In this document: positions 26,746-35,766 of the stretch, piece by piece | How positions within the stretch are numbered: position 1 is the stretch's first letter | Layout: each line of letters begins with the position of its first letter | Assembly (NCBI GenBank): GCA_016806715.1 | Contig: CP060531.1 | Coordinates: 1,783,966-1,847,965 of the forward strand | DNA: 64,000 nucleotides | Source: Thermoplasmatales archaeon | GTDB lineage: Archaea > Thermoplasmatota > Thermoplasmata > Thermoplasmatales > Thermoplasmataceae | Direction: 5' to 3' | Translations under genes and position numbers: made by a program | Notes under the pieces: generated by a model | The model's input: the letters and a program-made list of their open reading frames with translations, nothing else | Databases searched by the model: none | Told to the model about the DNA's origin: nothing

Positions 26746-27732
26746 TTATTGTGGGGTGTAGACCATTTTTACCTCTTTTACGGCAAAATCTATATTCGGG
26801 AACTTCTCTTTCACTTCCCTCATTATCTTGGTGAGTCTCATGATGAAAAGCTCTCCGGAAAAGAAGTGTATGTTCAGTACACCCGCAGACCATTCAGACC
26901 ATCTTCTGAGGTAAAACAGGTGCTCTTCCATCATCAACTGGCTGATGTAGCTTGAGAGCTTGTCTCCGAAGAATGCCCTGTAGATCTTATAATTCTTAAT
27001 GGTGGAGATATACTTGCTCTCTGTTGCCCCGATGAATGTGGTGTCCGTGATTATTTCGGGTGTCTTGCTGCCGCTGTATATGGCATAAACGTAATCTTCC
27101 ACATTGTTTACGTGAGGGAGTTTTGATTCACGTTTCCAGTTCGTGGAGTGATCGCTGTAGGCAAGAATTCCGCCCATGGACTCTGCGTGCTGCACCTCTA
27201 CCACGATTTCGTACACGCTCTGCCTCAGGTGAAGCATTTTCAGCATTGAAAGAAACCCATTTGATTTTCCGAGGTATTCAGCATAGAGGTCTATGTTGGC
27301 ATGACCGGAATCTGCCTTTGAGAGGAGAATGTCTGATATCATCTTCCTCTGTGAGCTTATAAATCTGAACGGTTGGATATACACGCCATTTTCTATCAGT
27401 CCAGGGTCAAACACAATACTCTCCACTTCCTTGAGCATGGATGTATACTGTGATAGAAGGTCAAGGTGCTTTATATCATTGATTTCCCAGGTCTCATTGT
27501 TCAATTCTGCCCCGTTGGCCTTGAGTGCAGCAATGACTTCATCATGATTTTTCTCAGGGATCCTCTGCTCCGGCAGGAAAACCTTTATTGTGATCTTACT
27601 TTCAGTCGTCGCAAACGGTACAACTACGAAGCTAAGGCCATATTTCCTGCTCATTTCACTCGCACTGTCGTCAAAAACGCCTTTCATGAAGAGCTGTGAA
27701 TCGAATACCTCATCAACGTCATCTACTTCCAT
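26746..27732 (-). CDS. Conserved-looking protein of unknown function
   Basis: I do not recognise this 328-residue soluble protein. It has no membrane segment, metal motif or nucleotide loop. The pattern of mixed alpha/beta sequence, with an N-terminal half resembling small beta-alpha-beta sensory domains and a C-terminal half rich in aromatic residues (YLRRWSEWSAG), might suggest a regulator without its DNA-binding domain, but this is weak. ATG 27732 is used; a TTG at 27744 is possible. A TATA-like CATTATAATC on the minus strand lies ~35 nt upstream. It converges on the glycosyltransferase gene with a 6-nt gap. Confidence 0.6.
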   Translation of the reverse strand: MEVDDVDEVFDSQLFMKGVFDDSASEMSRKYGLSFVVVPFATTESKITIKVFLPEQRIPEKNHDEVIAALKANGAELNNETWEINDIKHLDLLSQYTSMLKEVESIVFDPGLIENGVYIQPFRFISSQRKMISDILLSKADSGHANIDLYAEYLGKSNGFLSMLKMLHLRQSVYEIVVEVQHAESMGGILAYSDHSTNWKRESKLPHVNNVEDYVYAIYSGSKTPEIITDTTFIGATESKYISTIKNYKIYRAFFGDKLSSYISQLMMEEHLFYLRRWSEWSAGVLNIHFFSGELFIMRLTKIMREVKEKFPNIDFAVKEVKMVYTPQ

Positions 27733-27954
27733 GTATATCAGCAAATAATGTGCTGGTAAGATTATAATGTTTTGATTACTTTCATGGCTAAGGTGAATGT
27801 TTTACGATTTCATCACCCCACATTTACTCTCGCAATCGGTATAAGGAAACGCAGTTTGGTAATTGTTTTGACTGAAATCTGGCTCACTGTTGAACCTTTA
27901 AACTCTGTTTCCTCTCCTCACATCCTGACAAATCTTTTGTTAGTAAAGAATGAA

Positions 27955-27965
27955 AAATATTTAAG
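27955..27965 (+). promoter_or_regulatory. Promoter of purB
   Basis: AAATATTTAAG is centred ~27 nt before the purB ATG, predicting a leaderless transcript. Confidence 0.6.
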
Positions 27966-27986
27966 CTAACGCGACAATAATCATAC

Positions 27987-29351
27987 ATGCCTGTTTCTCC
28001 AATTGAATATAGATATGGAAGGAAGGAAGTCAAGTCCATATTCACAGATGAAGCCAGACTGCAGTACATGCTCAAAGTGGAAAGTGCCCTAGCATACGGC
28101 GAGTGGAAGAACGGGTTGATCCCGGAAGCCGCATACGCGGACATTTCAAGCGTTGTATCAAGCAATAGGGTCAAACTGGATCGTGTCAGGAAATTTGAGG
28201 AGGAAACAAGGCATGATGTGATGGCTATTATACTTGCATTGACAGAACAGTGTGGGCCAGGCGCCCCATTTGTCCATTACGGCGTAACTTCGAATGACAT
28301 CCTCGATACTGCAACCGCACTGCAGCTAAAGGACTTCTACTCCTTCCTCCTCTCCGATCTTGCAAAGATGCAGGCTGTTCTTGTGGACCTGGTAGTCAGG
28401 CACAGGGATACAGTAATGGTCGGTAGGACGCACGGACAACAGGCAAGCCCCATAACTTTTGGATTGAAGATGGCGGTTTACCTCAATGAGATCAACAGGC
28501 ATATAGAGAGGGTGAACGAGTCAAAGAGGCGTGTTCTTGTAGGAAAGATACTTGGACCCGTGGGAACCGGTGCGTCCCTGGGAGAAAAGGCACTGGAGGT
28601 ACAGGACACGGTCATGAAGTTCCTCGGTATACACGCTGAGGAGGGTGCCACGCAAGTTGTGGACAGAGATCGTTACATCGAATATTTGCAGGTTATCTCC
28701 AATATTGCAACGTCTCTTGAGAAATTTACCACGGAGATCAGGAATCTGCAAAGAACCGAGATAGATGAAGTAGAGGAGTATTTTGACGAGAAGAGACAGG
28801 TCGGATCAAGTTCCATGCCCAGCAAAAGGAACCCGGTGGATTCTGAAAATGTTACCAGCCTGGCCAGATTCATACGGTCATTAGTGTACCCTGAATACGA
28901 GGCAGCGGTGACCTGGCATGAACGGGACCTGACGAACAGTGCACTTGAGCGCTTCACCATACCATATTCAAGCATTCTCATCGATCACATTTTGAACAAG
29001 ACCGCCTCCATATTCTCAAGCCTGAAAGTCAACTCTGAGGGAATGCTTCAGACTGCACTGTCGAACGAACTGGCAATGTCCGAGAATATTGTAAAGCTGC
29101 TCGTCACGAAGGGCATGCCAAGACAGGGTGCACATGAACTGGTGCGCCTATCTTCCATGGAAGCTATTGAAAGTGGCAGGAAGGTGTCAGAGGTAATTCT
29201 TGAGAAGACAAAGATCGTTGCACAGGAGGATCTGAAACGCGCCATGAGACCGGAGTCATTTCTGGGGGTTGCAGGAGAGATATGCGATCTTTCCGTGGAA
29301 AAAGCAAGAAAATTGAGGGACTCTATGGGTGGTGATGCAAACGCCAGATGA
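27987..29351 (+). CDS. purB: Adenylosuccinate lyase
   Basis: Fumarase/aspartase-superfamily enzyme (454 residues) that releases fumarate from SAICAR and from adenylosuccinate in purine synthesis. Motifs are HYGVTSNDILDTATALQL, GRTHGQQASPITFG with the catalytic His, and the signature loop GSSSMPSKRNPVDSENV. The length is typical. The next gene starts inside its last codons, so the two are probably co-transcribed. Confidence 0.96.
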   Translation: MPVSPIEYRYGRKEVKSIFTDEARLQYMLKVESALAYGEWKNGLIPEAAYADISSVVSSNRVKLDRVRKFEEETRHDVMAIILALTEQCGPGAPFVHYGVTSNDILDTATALQLKDFYSFLLSDLAKMQAVLVDLVVRHRDTVMVGRTHGQQASPITFGLKMAVYLNEINRHIERVNESKRRVLVGKILGPVGTGASLGEKALEVQDTVMKFLGIHAEEGATQVVDRDRYIEYLQVISNIATSLEKFTTEIRNLQRTEIDEVEEYFDEKRQVGSSSMPSKRNPVDSENVTSLARFIRSLVYPEYEAAVTWHERDLTNSALERFTIPYSSILIDHILNKTASIFSSLKVNSEGMLQTALSNELAMSENIVKLLVTKGMPRQGAHELVRLSSMEAIESGRKVSEVILEKTKIVAQEDLKRAMRPESFLGVAGEICDLSVEKARKLRDSMGGDANAR

Positions 29352-29940
29352 GGAATCTCAGGGTACAGTTTGGGATAACATTATCTCCCTGCTGTCCGCG
29401 GATAGCATGTCCATATCTGCCATTGCAAAGCGCCTTTCAGAGAGGGGTACAAAACTTAATCGCCTGTTTCTTACCGGCTATCTGGAGGCAATGGTTAGAG
29501 TAGGAATATTGAATGTTAAGGAGATCAAACCTTCCAAGGTCTATTCAATGAACCCGGAGAAACACTTTGATATTTATGAGCTGGTAGGATCAATCTGCAG
29601 GCAGATTGATCCCGAGAACCCGGCAGATAGAGTACTTGAAACGCTGTATCTGCTTTTCAACAGACCGATCTTCCTCAGAGAGGTTGAGAAATGTAATGTT
29701 GATATTCCTGAAAATTACAAGAAGGCCAATTCTGTAAAGCGTTTGGAATATATCGAAAGGCTGGGGAAAATTGGCATGAAGATCCCGGAGAACAATGCCC
29801 TCCTTGAACCTACTGGGAGGGACAGAAACTCTACACTGGCAATCCTGATACAGCTACTGAAAAACAAGGTGGACTTCGATGCCTACTCTCCAGAAGACAG
29901 TGAAGGGATACAGAAGAGGCTTGATGAGCCGGAAGATTAA
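29335..29940 (+). CDS. Winged-helix-like protein of unknown function
   Basis: A 201-residue soluble protein. Residues ~12-70 have the helix pattern and spacing of a winged helix (SMSISAIAKRLSERGTK, then a recognition-helix-like LFLTGYLEAMVRVGILNV). The remainder is helical. The family is not recognised. It overlaps the end of purB by 17 nt, so it may be a purine-linked regulator or simply co-expressed. GTG codons at 29329 and 29332 are alternative starts. Confidence 0.6.
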   Translation: MQTPDEESQGTVWDNIISLLSADSMSISAIAKRLSERGTKLNRLFLTGYLEAMVRVGILNVKEIKPSKVYSMNPEKHFDIYELVGSICRQIDPENPADRVLETLYLLFNRPIFLREVEKCNVDIPENYKKANSVKRLEYIERLGKIGMKIPENNALLEPTGRDRNSTLAILIQLLKNKVDFDAYSPEDSEGIQKRLDEPED

Positions 29941-29945
29941 TGGCT

Positions 29946-31100
29946 TCAGGCATTTGGCCCGGTACTACCGGTAGTTGCTTTGCCATCCAGTACCGTATGT
30001 GAAGGATTCTCGGGCTCCTTATTGAAAAGATTCCGTGCTTCGCCCGCCAGTCCCATTATCTGGCGCGGGAAAAAGCTGTATGTGTATGAATAACCCCTAA
30101 CACAAGTCCTCACGCATCTGTTACAAGACTCAGATTTTCTTGCATAGTCAGCGAAGGCGTTGCTATGAAAGTAATCCTTGAATGACCCCTTCTTCAGGTC
30201 GTACGCGTATGTATAGTCACAGTTGTAAACCTGCTTGTCTGGCGTGACGTAAACAAACATCTTCGGGAAATGGCATGTCCATGGCTTTCCCACAACGTAG
30301 TCCTCAAGTACCCGTTCAGTTTCCATCAATGGATATCCTTCTCTCTTCAGGTCAAGCAAGGTCTGGTAAAACTCATGTAGTTTCTCGTTGCTTAGGCCTA
30401 TCTGGAAATTTGGCGTGGAGTTCTCGTCAGTCTGGCCGAAATCAAGTGACTGCTCTACTGAATTGAACGAAATTCCGACTCCGAGTGATTTTGAAAGCTC
30501 TGACATTTTACGCATGGAACCCCAGTTCAGCGTACTGATTGTCGTTACCAGTGATACCTTTGTCATGCCAATTTCCTTGAGCTTTGCTATGCCTTTCATT
30601 ACCTCATTGAAGGTTCCGGGCCTTCCCCGTATTATGTCATCATAGACATTATAATAATCCAGGGACACGAAAGCAAAATCAAGATTCTTCAGTTCCTCTG
30701 CTTTTTTTTCCAAGAATGAACCGTTGGTGTTCATAACTGTAATGAAACCTTTCTCTTTTGCATAATCTGTTATCTTTCCAATATCTCTCCTTATAAGAGG
30801 TTCTCCGCCAAACATATAATACCCGCGCATACCGGCATCATAAGCGTCATCGAGGAGCTGAAATACGCCCTCCGTTGACAGGTCCTCCTTCATCCGTGGT
30901 GTGTTCTTCCAGTAAGTGCAGCTCTTGCACCTGGAATTGCAGCCAAAAGTCATTGCATGAGCAAGGAAAAACGGGGTATGAGTAAACATTCTGGATTTCA
31001 GCATGGACCCCAGTGCACCAAGGTATCTTCCAAGGTTCTCCTGAATACCGTTCTGTGCCCCAGAATTCTGGAAATGCAATTTCCCCTCTGTAATTTCCAT
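29946..31100 (-). CDS. Radical SAM protein with SPASM-like C-terminal cysteines
   Basis: A 384-residue radical SAM enzyme. The SAM/4Fe-4S motif is CNSRCKSC near residue 55, followed by YYMFGGEPLIRRD (the GGE motif). C-terminal cysteines in WTCHFPKMF, VYNCDYTY and CNRCVRTCVRG could bind one or two extra clusters, as in SPASM or twitch proteins. Substrate is unknown; the family includes peptide- and lipid-modifying enzymes. ATG 31100 is chosen because a TATA-like element is centred ~26 nt upstream; the open frame extends 31 codons further but crosses that promoter. Confidence 0.85.
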   Translation of the reverse strand: MEITEGKLHFQNSGAQNGIQENLGRYLGALGSMLKSRMFTHTPFFLAHAMTFGCNSRCKSCTYWKNTPRMKEDLSTEGVFQLLDDAYDAGMRGYYMFGGEPLIRRDIGKITDYAKEKGFITVMNTNGSFLEKKAEELKNLDFAFVSLDYYNVYDDIIRGRPGTFNEVMKGIAKLKEIGMTKVSLVTTISTLNWGSMRKMSELSKSLGVGISFNSVEQSLDFGQTDENSTPNFQIGLSNEKLHEFYQTLLDLKREGYPLMETERVLEDYVVGKPWTCHFPKMFVYVTPDKQVYNCDYTYAYDLKKGSFKDYFHSNAFADYARKSESCNRCVRTCVRGYSYTYSFFPRQIMGLAGEARNLFNKEPENPSHTVLDGKATTGSTGPNA

Positions 31101-31299
31101 AAATAAATAATACTTATTAGAATATAATGAATATACCTTATATATAAGTGTTGAGTCCACGACAATGTTCCTGTCAGCGTTTGTATTAGCCAATATTACT
31201 TCATATTCAAGAGACCTTCACACGTCCCTTTTCGAATAATAATACGTCGGCGGCAGCTGCCACACGAATGTTATATACCCGTATAAAATGACGAATTAC

Positions 31300-32358
31300 A
31301 TGAAGAGAATGAGCGGAGGTTCAGCCTATAGCGGTAAACTTCCACTTGGATGCCAGTTATGCGCGAAAGGCGGAAAGATGGTCCTGTTCGTTTCCGGGAT
31401 ATGCGATGCAAAGTGCTTCTACTGCCCGCTATCAGAACCTAAGAAGATGAAGGACGTAATGTACGCCGATGAGATGCCGCTCAAGAATATGAAGGACGCC
31501 ATATATGAAGCGAAAATGATCAGTGCCACGGGAACTGGGATAACTGGTGGTGATCCTCTGAAGTATTATCAGCGGACTTCAGAATACATCAAGATACTAA
31601 AGGAAGAATTTGGTGTAGAACATCAAATTCACCTCTATACTATCAGCGGAACGCAGAAAGCAATAGAGACTGTTGCAAAAGCCGGCCTTGACGAGATCAG
31701 GTTTCATCCCCCGGAGGAGATCTGGTCCATGATGGACCGATCAATATTCAAGGATCGAATTAAGTGGTCAAGGGATAATGGAATGAGCGTCGGAATAGAG
31801 GTACCAAGCCTTCCAGGGAGGGTAAAGGATACCGAGGACCTTATAGAGTTCGCCAGGAAAATGGACCTTGACTTCATAAACCTTAATGAACTGGAATTCT
31901 CCGAAACTAACTATGCAAATCTCCTTGGCAGAGGATACGAGATAAAGAACGATTATGAGTCCGGTGCCACGGGGAGTCAGGCATTAGCCATAAACATGGT
32001 CAGGCAATTCCCTGATTTTACGGTGCATTACTGCTCATCAGCATTCAAGGATGGAGTGCAGCTGAAGAACAGGTTGAAGAGAAGGGCAAAGAACGTTGCA
32101 CGTGACATAGATGTGATCACGAAGGACGGGACCATCATCAGAGGTATAATAGAAGGCGCTGAAGTCACAGAAATGCGCGAGAAGCTGCTTGCTCTTGGGA
32201 TGAGCGCTGAAAGTATACATGTAAACCCGGTCAAGAAGAGGCTTGAGGTCCCGCCATGGATGCTTGAAGACCTCAAAGATTCCATAGACTACGAAATGTA
32301 TGAAGTGGAAGAATACCCAACATGGGACGCCCTTGAAGTAGAGAGAGTCAAAATCTAG
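31300..32358 (+). CDS. Uncharacterised archaeal radical SAM protein
   Basis: A 352-residue protein with a radical SAM motif CDAKCFYC near residue 36, preceded by a CQLC pair that may be part of a zinc or cluster site, and followed by TGITGGDPLKYY (the GGD/GGE motif). The C-terminal third (DIDVITKDGTIIRGIIEGAE) looks like a small beta-rich accessory domain. It resembles the uncharacterised archaeal group related to pyruvate-formate-lyase activating enzymes (COG2108 by memory). ATG 31300 is preferred because GTTATATAC is centred 26 nt upstream; an earlier ATG at 31288 is very close to the box. Confidence 0.8.
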   Translation: MKRMSGGSAYSGKLPLGCQLCAKGGKMVLFVSGICDAKCFYCPLSEPKKMKDVMYADEMPLKNMKDAIYEAKMISATGTGITGGDPLKYYQRTSEYIKILKEEFGVEHQIHLYTISGTQKAIETVAKAGLDEIRFHPPEEIWSMMDRSIFKDRIKWSRDNGMSVGIEVPSLPGRVKDTEDLIEFARKMDLDFINLNELEFSETNYANLLGRGYEIKNDYESGATGSQALAINMVRQFPDFTVHYCSSAFKDGVQLKNRLKRRAKNVARDIDVITKDGTIIRGIIEGAEVTEMREKLLALGMSAESIHVNPVKKRLEVPPWMLEDLKDSIDYEMYEVEEYPTWDALEVERVKI

Positions 32359-32987
32359 TCCCCTAATATGAGGTAACCGTGCGATCCTTCCCATTGAATC
32401 CTTGTCCGTTCTAGATTCAGATCCTCCTTTCCCGGAATGCCATAAACAAAAGACTCGTATTCCCCACCTTCCCCGGCAATATTGATCTTTCTTTTTACTG
32501 ATACCTGTTTAAGGTGTTCTATGTATTTGCTGTCAATTGTTCTACCCAGATCAAGTCTGGAAAGTCCCTCGGCTGATACAGAAACAAGCATTGCCTTGAT
32601 TCCCCTGTTAAGTATCTCATTAAGGACAAGTTCCTGATCCTTTCGCCAAAGAGGGGTGACCGAAATCAGCCCGCATTCTGTGCACAGCCTCTCTATTCTT
32701 GTTTTCTGGTAGTCGGATGCAATCGCTCCAGAAACCAGTGCCTGTATGCCCTCAGCGGCATATTTCTTCACCAATTCTGCAAGTTCATTTTCGCTGCAGA
32801 ATACAACCCTCACTCCTAGAAGGCCTGCCGGCATAGGGGACTTGCTGGCATTCGGGTAATGGTACATGGTAGAAAATTCTTCAGGTAGAACCGTTATAGC
32901 TACCTCTATTTCATAACCCGACTCCAGGGCAATCTCCATGGAAAGAAAGGAGTCTTTCCCTCCTGAGAATAAGCCAACTGCTTTAAT
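32355..32987 (-). CDS. Diphthine-ammonia ligase Dph6-like (PP-loop ATPase) with non-canonical start
   Basis: An adenine-nucleotide alpha-hydrolase that amidates diphthine on elongation factor 2. The PP-loop is GLFSGGKDSFLSMEIALESG and the C-terminal signature is INIAGEGGEYESFVYG. The first ATG (32939) falls after the PP-loop and cannot be the true start. Going upstream in frame there is no ATG, GTG or TTG before a TGA at 33003-33005. The likely starts are ATT (32987) or ATA (32990), right after a strong minus-strand GAGGTGG Shine-Dalgarno (32994-33000). About 210 residues result, normal for the family. It overlaps the convergent radical SAM gene by 4 nt. Confidence 0.85.
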   Translation of the reverse strand: MKAVGLFSGGKDSFLSMEIALESGYEIEVAITVLPEEFSTMYHYPNASKSPMPAGLLGVRVVFCSENELAELVKKYAAEGIQALVSGAIASDYQKTRIERLCTECGLISVTPLWRKDQELVLNEILNRGIKAMLVSVSAEGLSRLDLGRTIDSKYIEHLKQVSVKRKINIAGEGGEYESFVYGIPGKEDLNLERTRIQWEGSHGYLILGD

Positions 32988-33103
32988 TATAAACCACCTC
33001 AGTCACTGCCTGATATTTCCGGAGTAATAAATGGTTCTGAATTGTATACTCTTCTGACAAAGCAAGATTAAATATCAAAGTGGGATAGTCAGACGGTGTA
33101 TAA

Positions 33104-33577
33104 ATGACATTGAAAGTAGGAGATAAAGCACCTGGTTTTACGTTGCCGGATTCTAAGCTTAAGCTGAAGTCGCTTTCTGATTTCGCGGGTGAGAAGGTTG
33201 TTCTTGCCTTCTTCCCTGGCGCGTTTACCGGGGTCTGCACTAAGGAAATGTGTACATTCAGAGACTCAATGGCTAACCTCAAGAAACTTAATGCAAAGGT
33301 TGTCGGAGTTAGTGTTGATACTCCTTTTTCCCTTGCAGAGTTCGATAAGAAGAACAACCTGAATTTCGACCTGCTCAGCGATTCAACCAGGGCGGTTTCG
33401 AAGAGCTATGGTGGAATACACGAGGATTTCGTTGGTGTCAAGGGGCTTACCGCGTCAAAACGGAGTATCTTTGTGCTTGATAAGGAAGGAAAAATCAGGT
33501 ATGAGTGGGTAAGTGAAGATCCGGGAAAGGAGCCTGATTATAAGAAAATCCAGGAAGAGCTCTCCTTAATCAAATAA
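33104..33577 (+). CDS. Peroxiredoxin (AhpC/TSA, BCP-like)
   Basis: A 157-residue thiol peroxidase that reduces hydroperoxides. The peroxidatic site is [20 protein letters not shown], in which the first Cys is the peroxidatic one, preceded by the conserved Pro/Thr. A second Cys five residues on could resolve it as in atypical 2-Cys types. The Arg in the later loop ([16 protein letters not shown]) is conserved. It is divergent from dph6, with TATA-like GATTAAATATC ~30 nt upstream. Confidence 0.95.
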   Translation: MTLKVGDKAPGFTLPDSKLKLKSLSDFAGEKVVLAFFPGAFTGVCTKEMCTFRDSMANLKKLNAKVVGVSVDTPFSLAEFDKKNNLNFDLLSDSTRAVSKSYGGIHEDFVGVKGLTASKRSIFVLDKEGKIRYEWVSEDPGKEPDYKKIQEELSLIK

Positions 33578-33589
33578 TTCTAATTTTTT

Positions 33590-34426
33590 TTATCTACCAA
33601 TAAGTGAGTATATTCCAATATTTTTATTAGCTTTTATCTTAACTGACACACTGGTTTTATCTTTCCGTTTCAGGATTTGGACGAGGTTGCTGCTCAGGTT
33701 TCTCGGCTGCTCAGCTCTGTTTTCAACCTCGAAAGTTGCCGAGTCTGCGTCAATAGAGCTCACAACGGCTAGAAGCTCATAGCCGCAGAACTTGAACGTG
33801 ATATCTCCGCCCTTCCCCGCAGACTCAATTGATTCCGGATTCTGTATCCATTCACCTCGAAGCGTTATTCCAAAGATAGTTCCGGTATTTTCTGATATTT
33901 TGTCATCAGCAGGTTTCTGCAGGTCATGCAGGTTCCGTCCTCTCAGGCTCCCAAGATAAATCTGATCCACTTTTCCCGCATTCAGCATCTTTGTATGGAA
34001 GGGAACGCCAAGGTTATCGGCAATGGTCAGTGCAAATTCCTGCAGCTCGTTGTTGCTGTTCATCTCCATAACCATCATTCCGGAGGGATCGAAAAGGTAG
34101 TATGCCGGTAAACTGGTTGCGTTGAGTAAACCCCAAAGCTCGTCTCCTGTGTCCTGAAAAACCGGAAACCCCAATTTCTGTCTTTCAATCTCTTTAAGCA
34201 GATTCGCGAAAGATTCCTGGAAATCGTACTCTGCAATATGAATTCCTATTACCGAAATCCCGCTCTCTGCTCCCAATCCTGCCAAGAACTGCAGTATTTT
34301 CAATGCATCCATACTGTCTGCGTTTGCATAGCTCCACAGTGCAACCAGGATTCTTTTGCCCTTAAATTCTCCAACATCGCCATTTACTGTGTGACCCGCG
34401 ATCCTGTCAATAATGAGTTCCAGCAT
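33590..34426 (-). CDS. Thioredoxin-fold protein lacking the CxxC motif, with a C-terminal domain
   Basis: A 278-residue protein. Residues ~1-140 have the layout of a TlpA/DipZ-type thioredoxin domain (GKRILVALWSYANADSMDAL at the active-site helix, TSLPAYYLFDPSG with the cis-Pro). The active-site position reads SYANADS, without either cysteine, so it cannot do dithiol exchange. Residues ~165-278 form a beta-rich domain. NHLRC2-type proteins share this kind of fusion, but I see no NHL repeats. The role is unknown; it may bind partners or sense redox state. It converges on the peroxiredoxin gene with 12 nt between. Confidence 0.75.
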   Translation of the reverse strand: MLELIIDRIAGHTVNGDVGEFKGKRILVALWSYANADSMDALKILQFLAGLGAESGISVIGIHIAEYDFQESFANLLKEIERQKLGFPVFQDTGDELWGLLNATSLPAYYLFDPSGMMVMEMNSNNELQEFALTIADNLGVPFHTKMLNAGKVDQIYLGSLRGRNLHDLQKPADDKISENTGTIFGITLRGEWIQNPESIESAGKGGDITFKFCGYELLAVVSSIDADSATFEVENRAEQPRNLSSNLVQILKRKDKTSVSVKIKANKNIGIYSLIGR

Positions 34427-34506
34427 AATCGTGCAGATAAATTGTATGAATATAAAAGGTCATAGTCGTTGAAAAAGATTTATGGTATCAGGCAATCCTT
34501 TTGACA

Positions 34507-34992
34507 ATGGATAAAGACACTTCAAGAAAACTTATAGCCATTGCTTTCTCAAACCGGAAAGGAACTGATCACTGCTTGAAACAGGATTTCATTACATTTC
34601 TTTCATTCAAACGAACCCTGCTTGACCCGGAATCCGTGGAAAGATTCATCTCAGGATCTGTCAAGGAGGGGTTACTCTCGGAAAAAGATGGCTTCTTTTA
34701 TCCGACATTCAGCACAGCTGGAATTATTGTTCCCCTTGATTTTACAGTAAATGTTGATGAACTTTTCAGTTCCTCAAAAGACAGGCAACTCGTAGACAGG
34801 CTGCTTGATGCTATTTCAGCATCTGGAAAGATGACGAAGAAAGAAGCAATCGCAAAGAGCAGGGAAGTGACCGCAAACCTAAAGTTGATAAATTTTGACC
34901 TTGCTCTAATGGCAGTAATGTCTGATGAGGGCATCGACTTGAAGCCTTTCATCAGTGAAATCGAGGAAACATATCTTAAAAGTCGATCCTGA
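34507..34992 (+). CDS. Small archaeal protein, tentatively DUF2240-like
   Basis: A 161-residue helical protein. The repeated pattern of a winged-helix-like N-terminal part (KQDFITFLSFKRTLL, then GLLSEKDGFFYPTF) and a helical C-terminal part (MTKKEAIAKSREVTANLKL) resembles what I recall of archaeal DUF2240. Function is unknown. A TATA-like AAGATTTATGG is centred ~30 nt before the ATG. It converges on the next gene with no gap. Confidence 0.65.
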   Translation: MDKDTSRKLIAIAFSNRKGTDHCLKQDFITFLSFKRTLLDPESVERFISGSVKEGLLSEKDGFFYPTFSTAGIIVPLDFTVNVDELFSSSKDRQLVDRLLDAISASGKMTKKEAIAKSREVTANLKLINFDLALMAVMSDEGIDLKPFISEIEETYLKSRS

Positions 34993-35736
34993 TTATTCCA
35001 CTTCGGACGATCTTTGAGCGATCTTTATTGCTTCGTCAACATTTTCCATTTCCATGGCTATGTCTGATGCCATGTCATAAATGTATGACAAGGATGTCCG
35101 GAACTCCTTCCGATCTTTCTTGTTTTTTATGTGGCTGGATATTTCATCTATCTCGTCCAGTGCCTTGAGTGCACTTGCCAATGAGTCTTCGAGGTTCCCA
35201 TTTGCCCTTACGTTTTCTATGAGTCCCCTTTTTGCTTCAAAATAGCTTTCCCAGTCCGCCTCCTTGCCTGAGGTTTCCAGAACATCGCGGTATATCTGTA
35301 AAAGTTCCTCTTCTCTGCCCTTGCGGCCACTCAGTAATTCAGCCCGTGCCAGGAGCACCATATTTACCAGGCTGCTGTCACCTGTCTCCCTAGCTATGGA
35401 AAGAGCTTTGTCCAGTTCCACTTCTGATTCCTTTGCTTTCCCGGCATCCATGAGAATATAAAAAATGTTCAGACGATCAACTATTTCGAGATCCTTGTCC
35501 CCATCCTTGGAATGAAGGTCAAGAGACATCTGTGCATATTTCATTGAATTTTCTGTATTTTTAGGCTCGAGGGCAGAATATGCCTGTGAAATTTTATAGT
35601 ATATCTCTCCAATCAATTCCCTGTTGTTGTCCTTTACCAGTTCAGCTGCTTTGAGATAATCCCGGATTGCATCAATATATTTCTCCTTGCCAAGAAACCC
35701 GTCAGCGCTTTTAATCAATGTAGAGATTTCGTCCAT
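34993..35736 (-). CDS. TPR-like helical repeat protein
   Basis: A 247-residue all-helical protein. It shows tetratricopeptide-like helix pairs at ~10-45 (IDAIRDYLKAAELVKDNN, IYYKISQAYSALEP), ~55-80, ~85-115 (ESEVELDKALSIARETGD) and ~195-240, with the Ala/Tyr spacing of TPRs. It is likely a protein-interaction scaffold in the cytoplasm; the partner is unknown. It lies 30 nt upstream-facing from HMG-CoA reductase on the same strand and may be its operon partner. Confidence 0.75.
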   Translation of the reverse strand: MDEISTLIKSADGFLGKEKYIDAIRDYLKAAELVKDNNRELIGEIYYKISQAYSALEPKNTENSMKYAQMSLDLHSKDGDKDLEIVDRLNIFYILMDAGKAKESEVELDKALSIARETGDSSLVNMVLLARAELLSGRKGREEELLQIYRDVLETSGKEADWESYFEAKRGLIENVRANGNLEDSLASALKALDEIDEISSHIKNKKDRKEFRTSLSYIYDMASDIAMEMENVDEAIKIAQRSSEVE

Positions 35737-35766
35737 TTATTTCATCATACGATTGTTAAGCTATAT

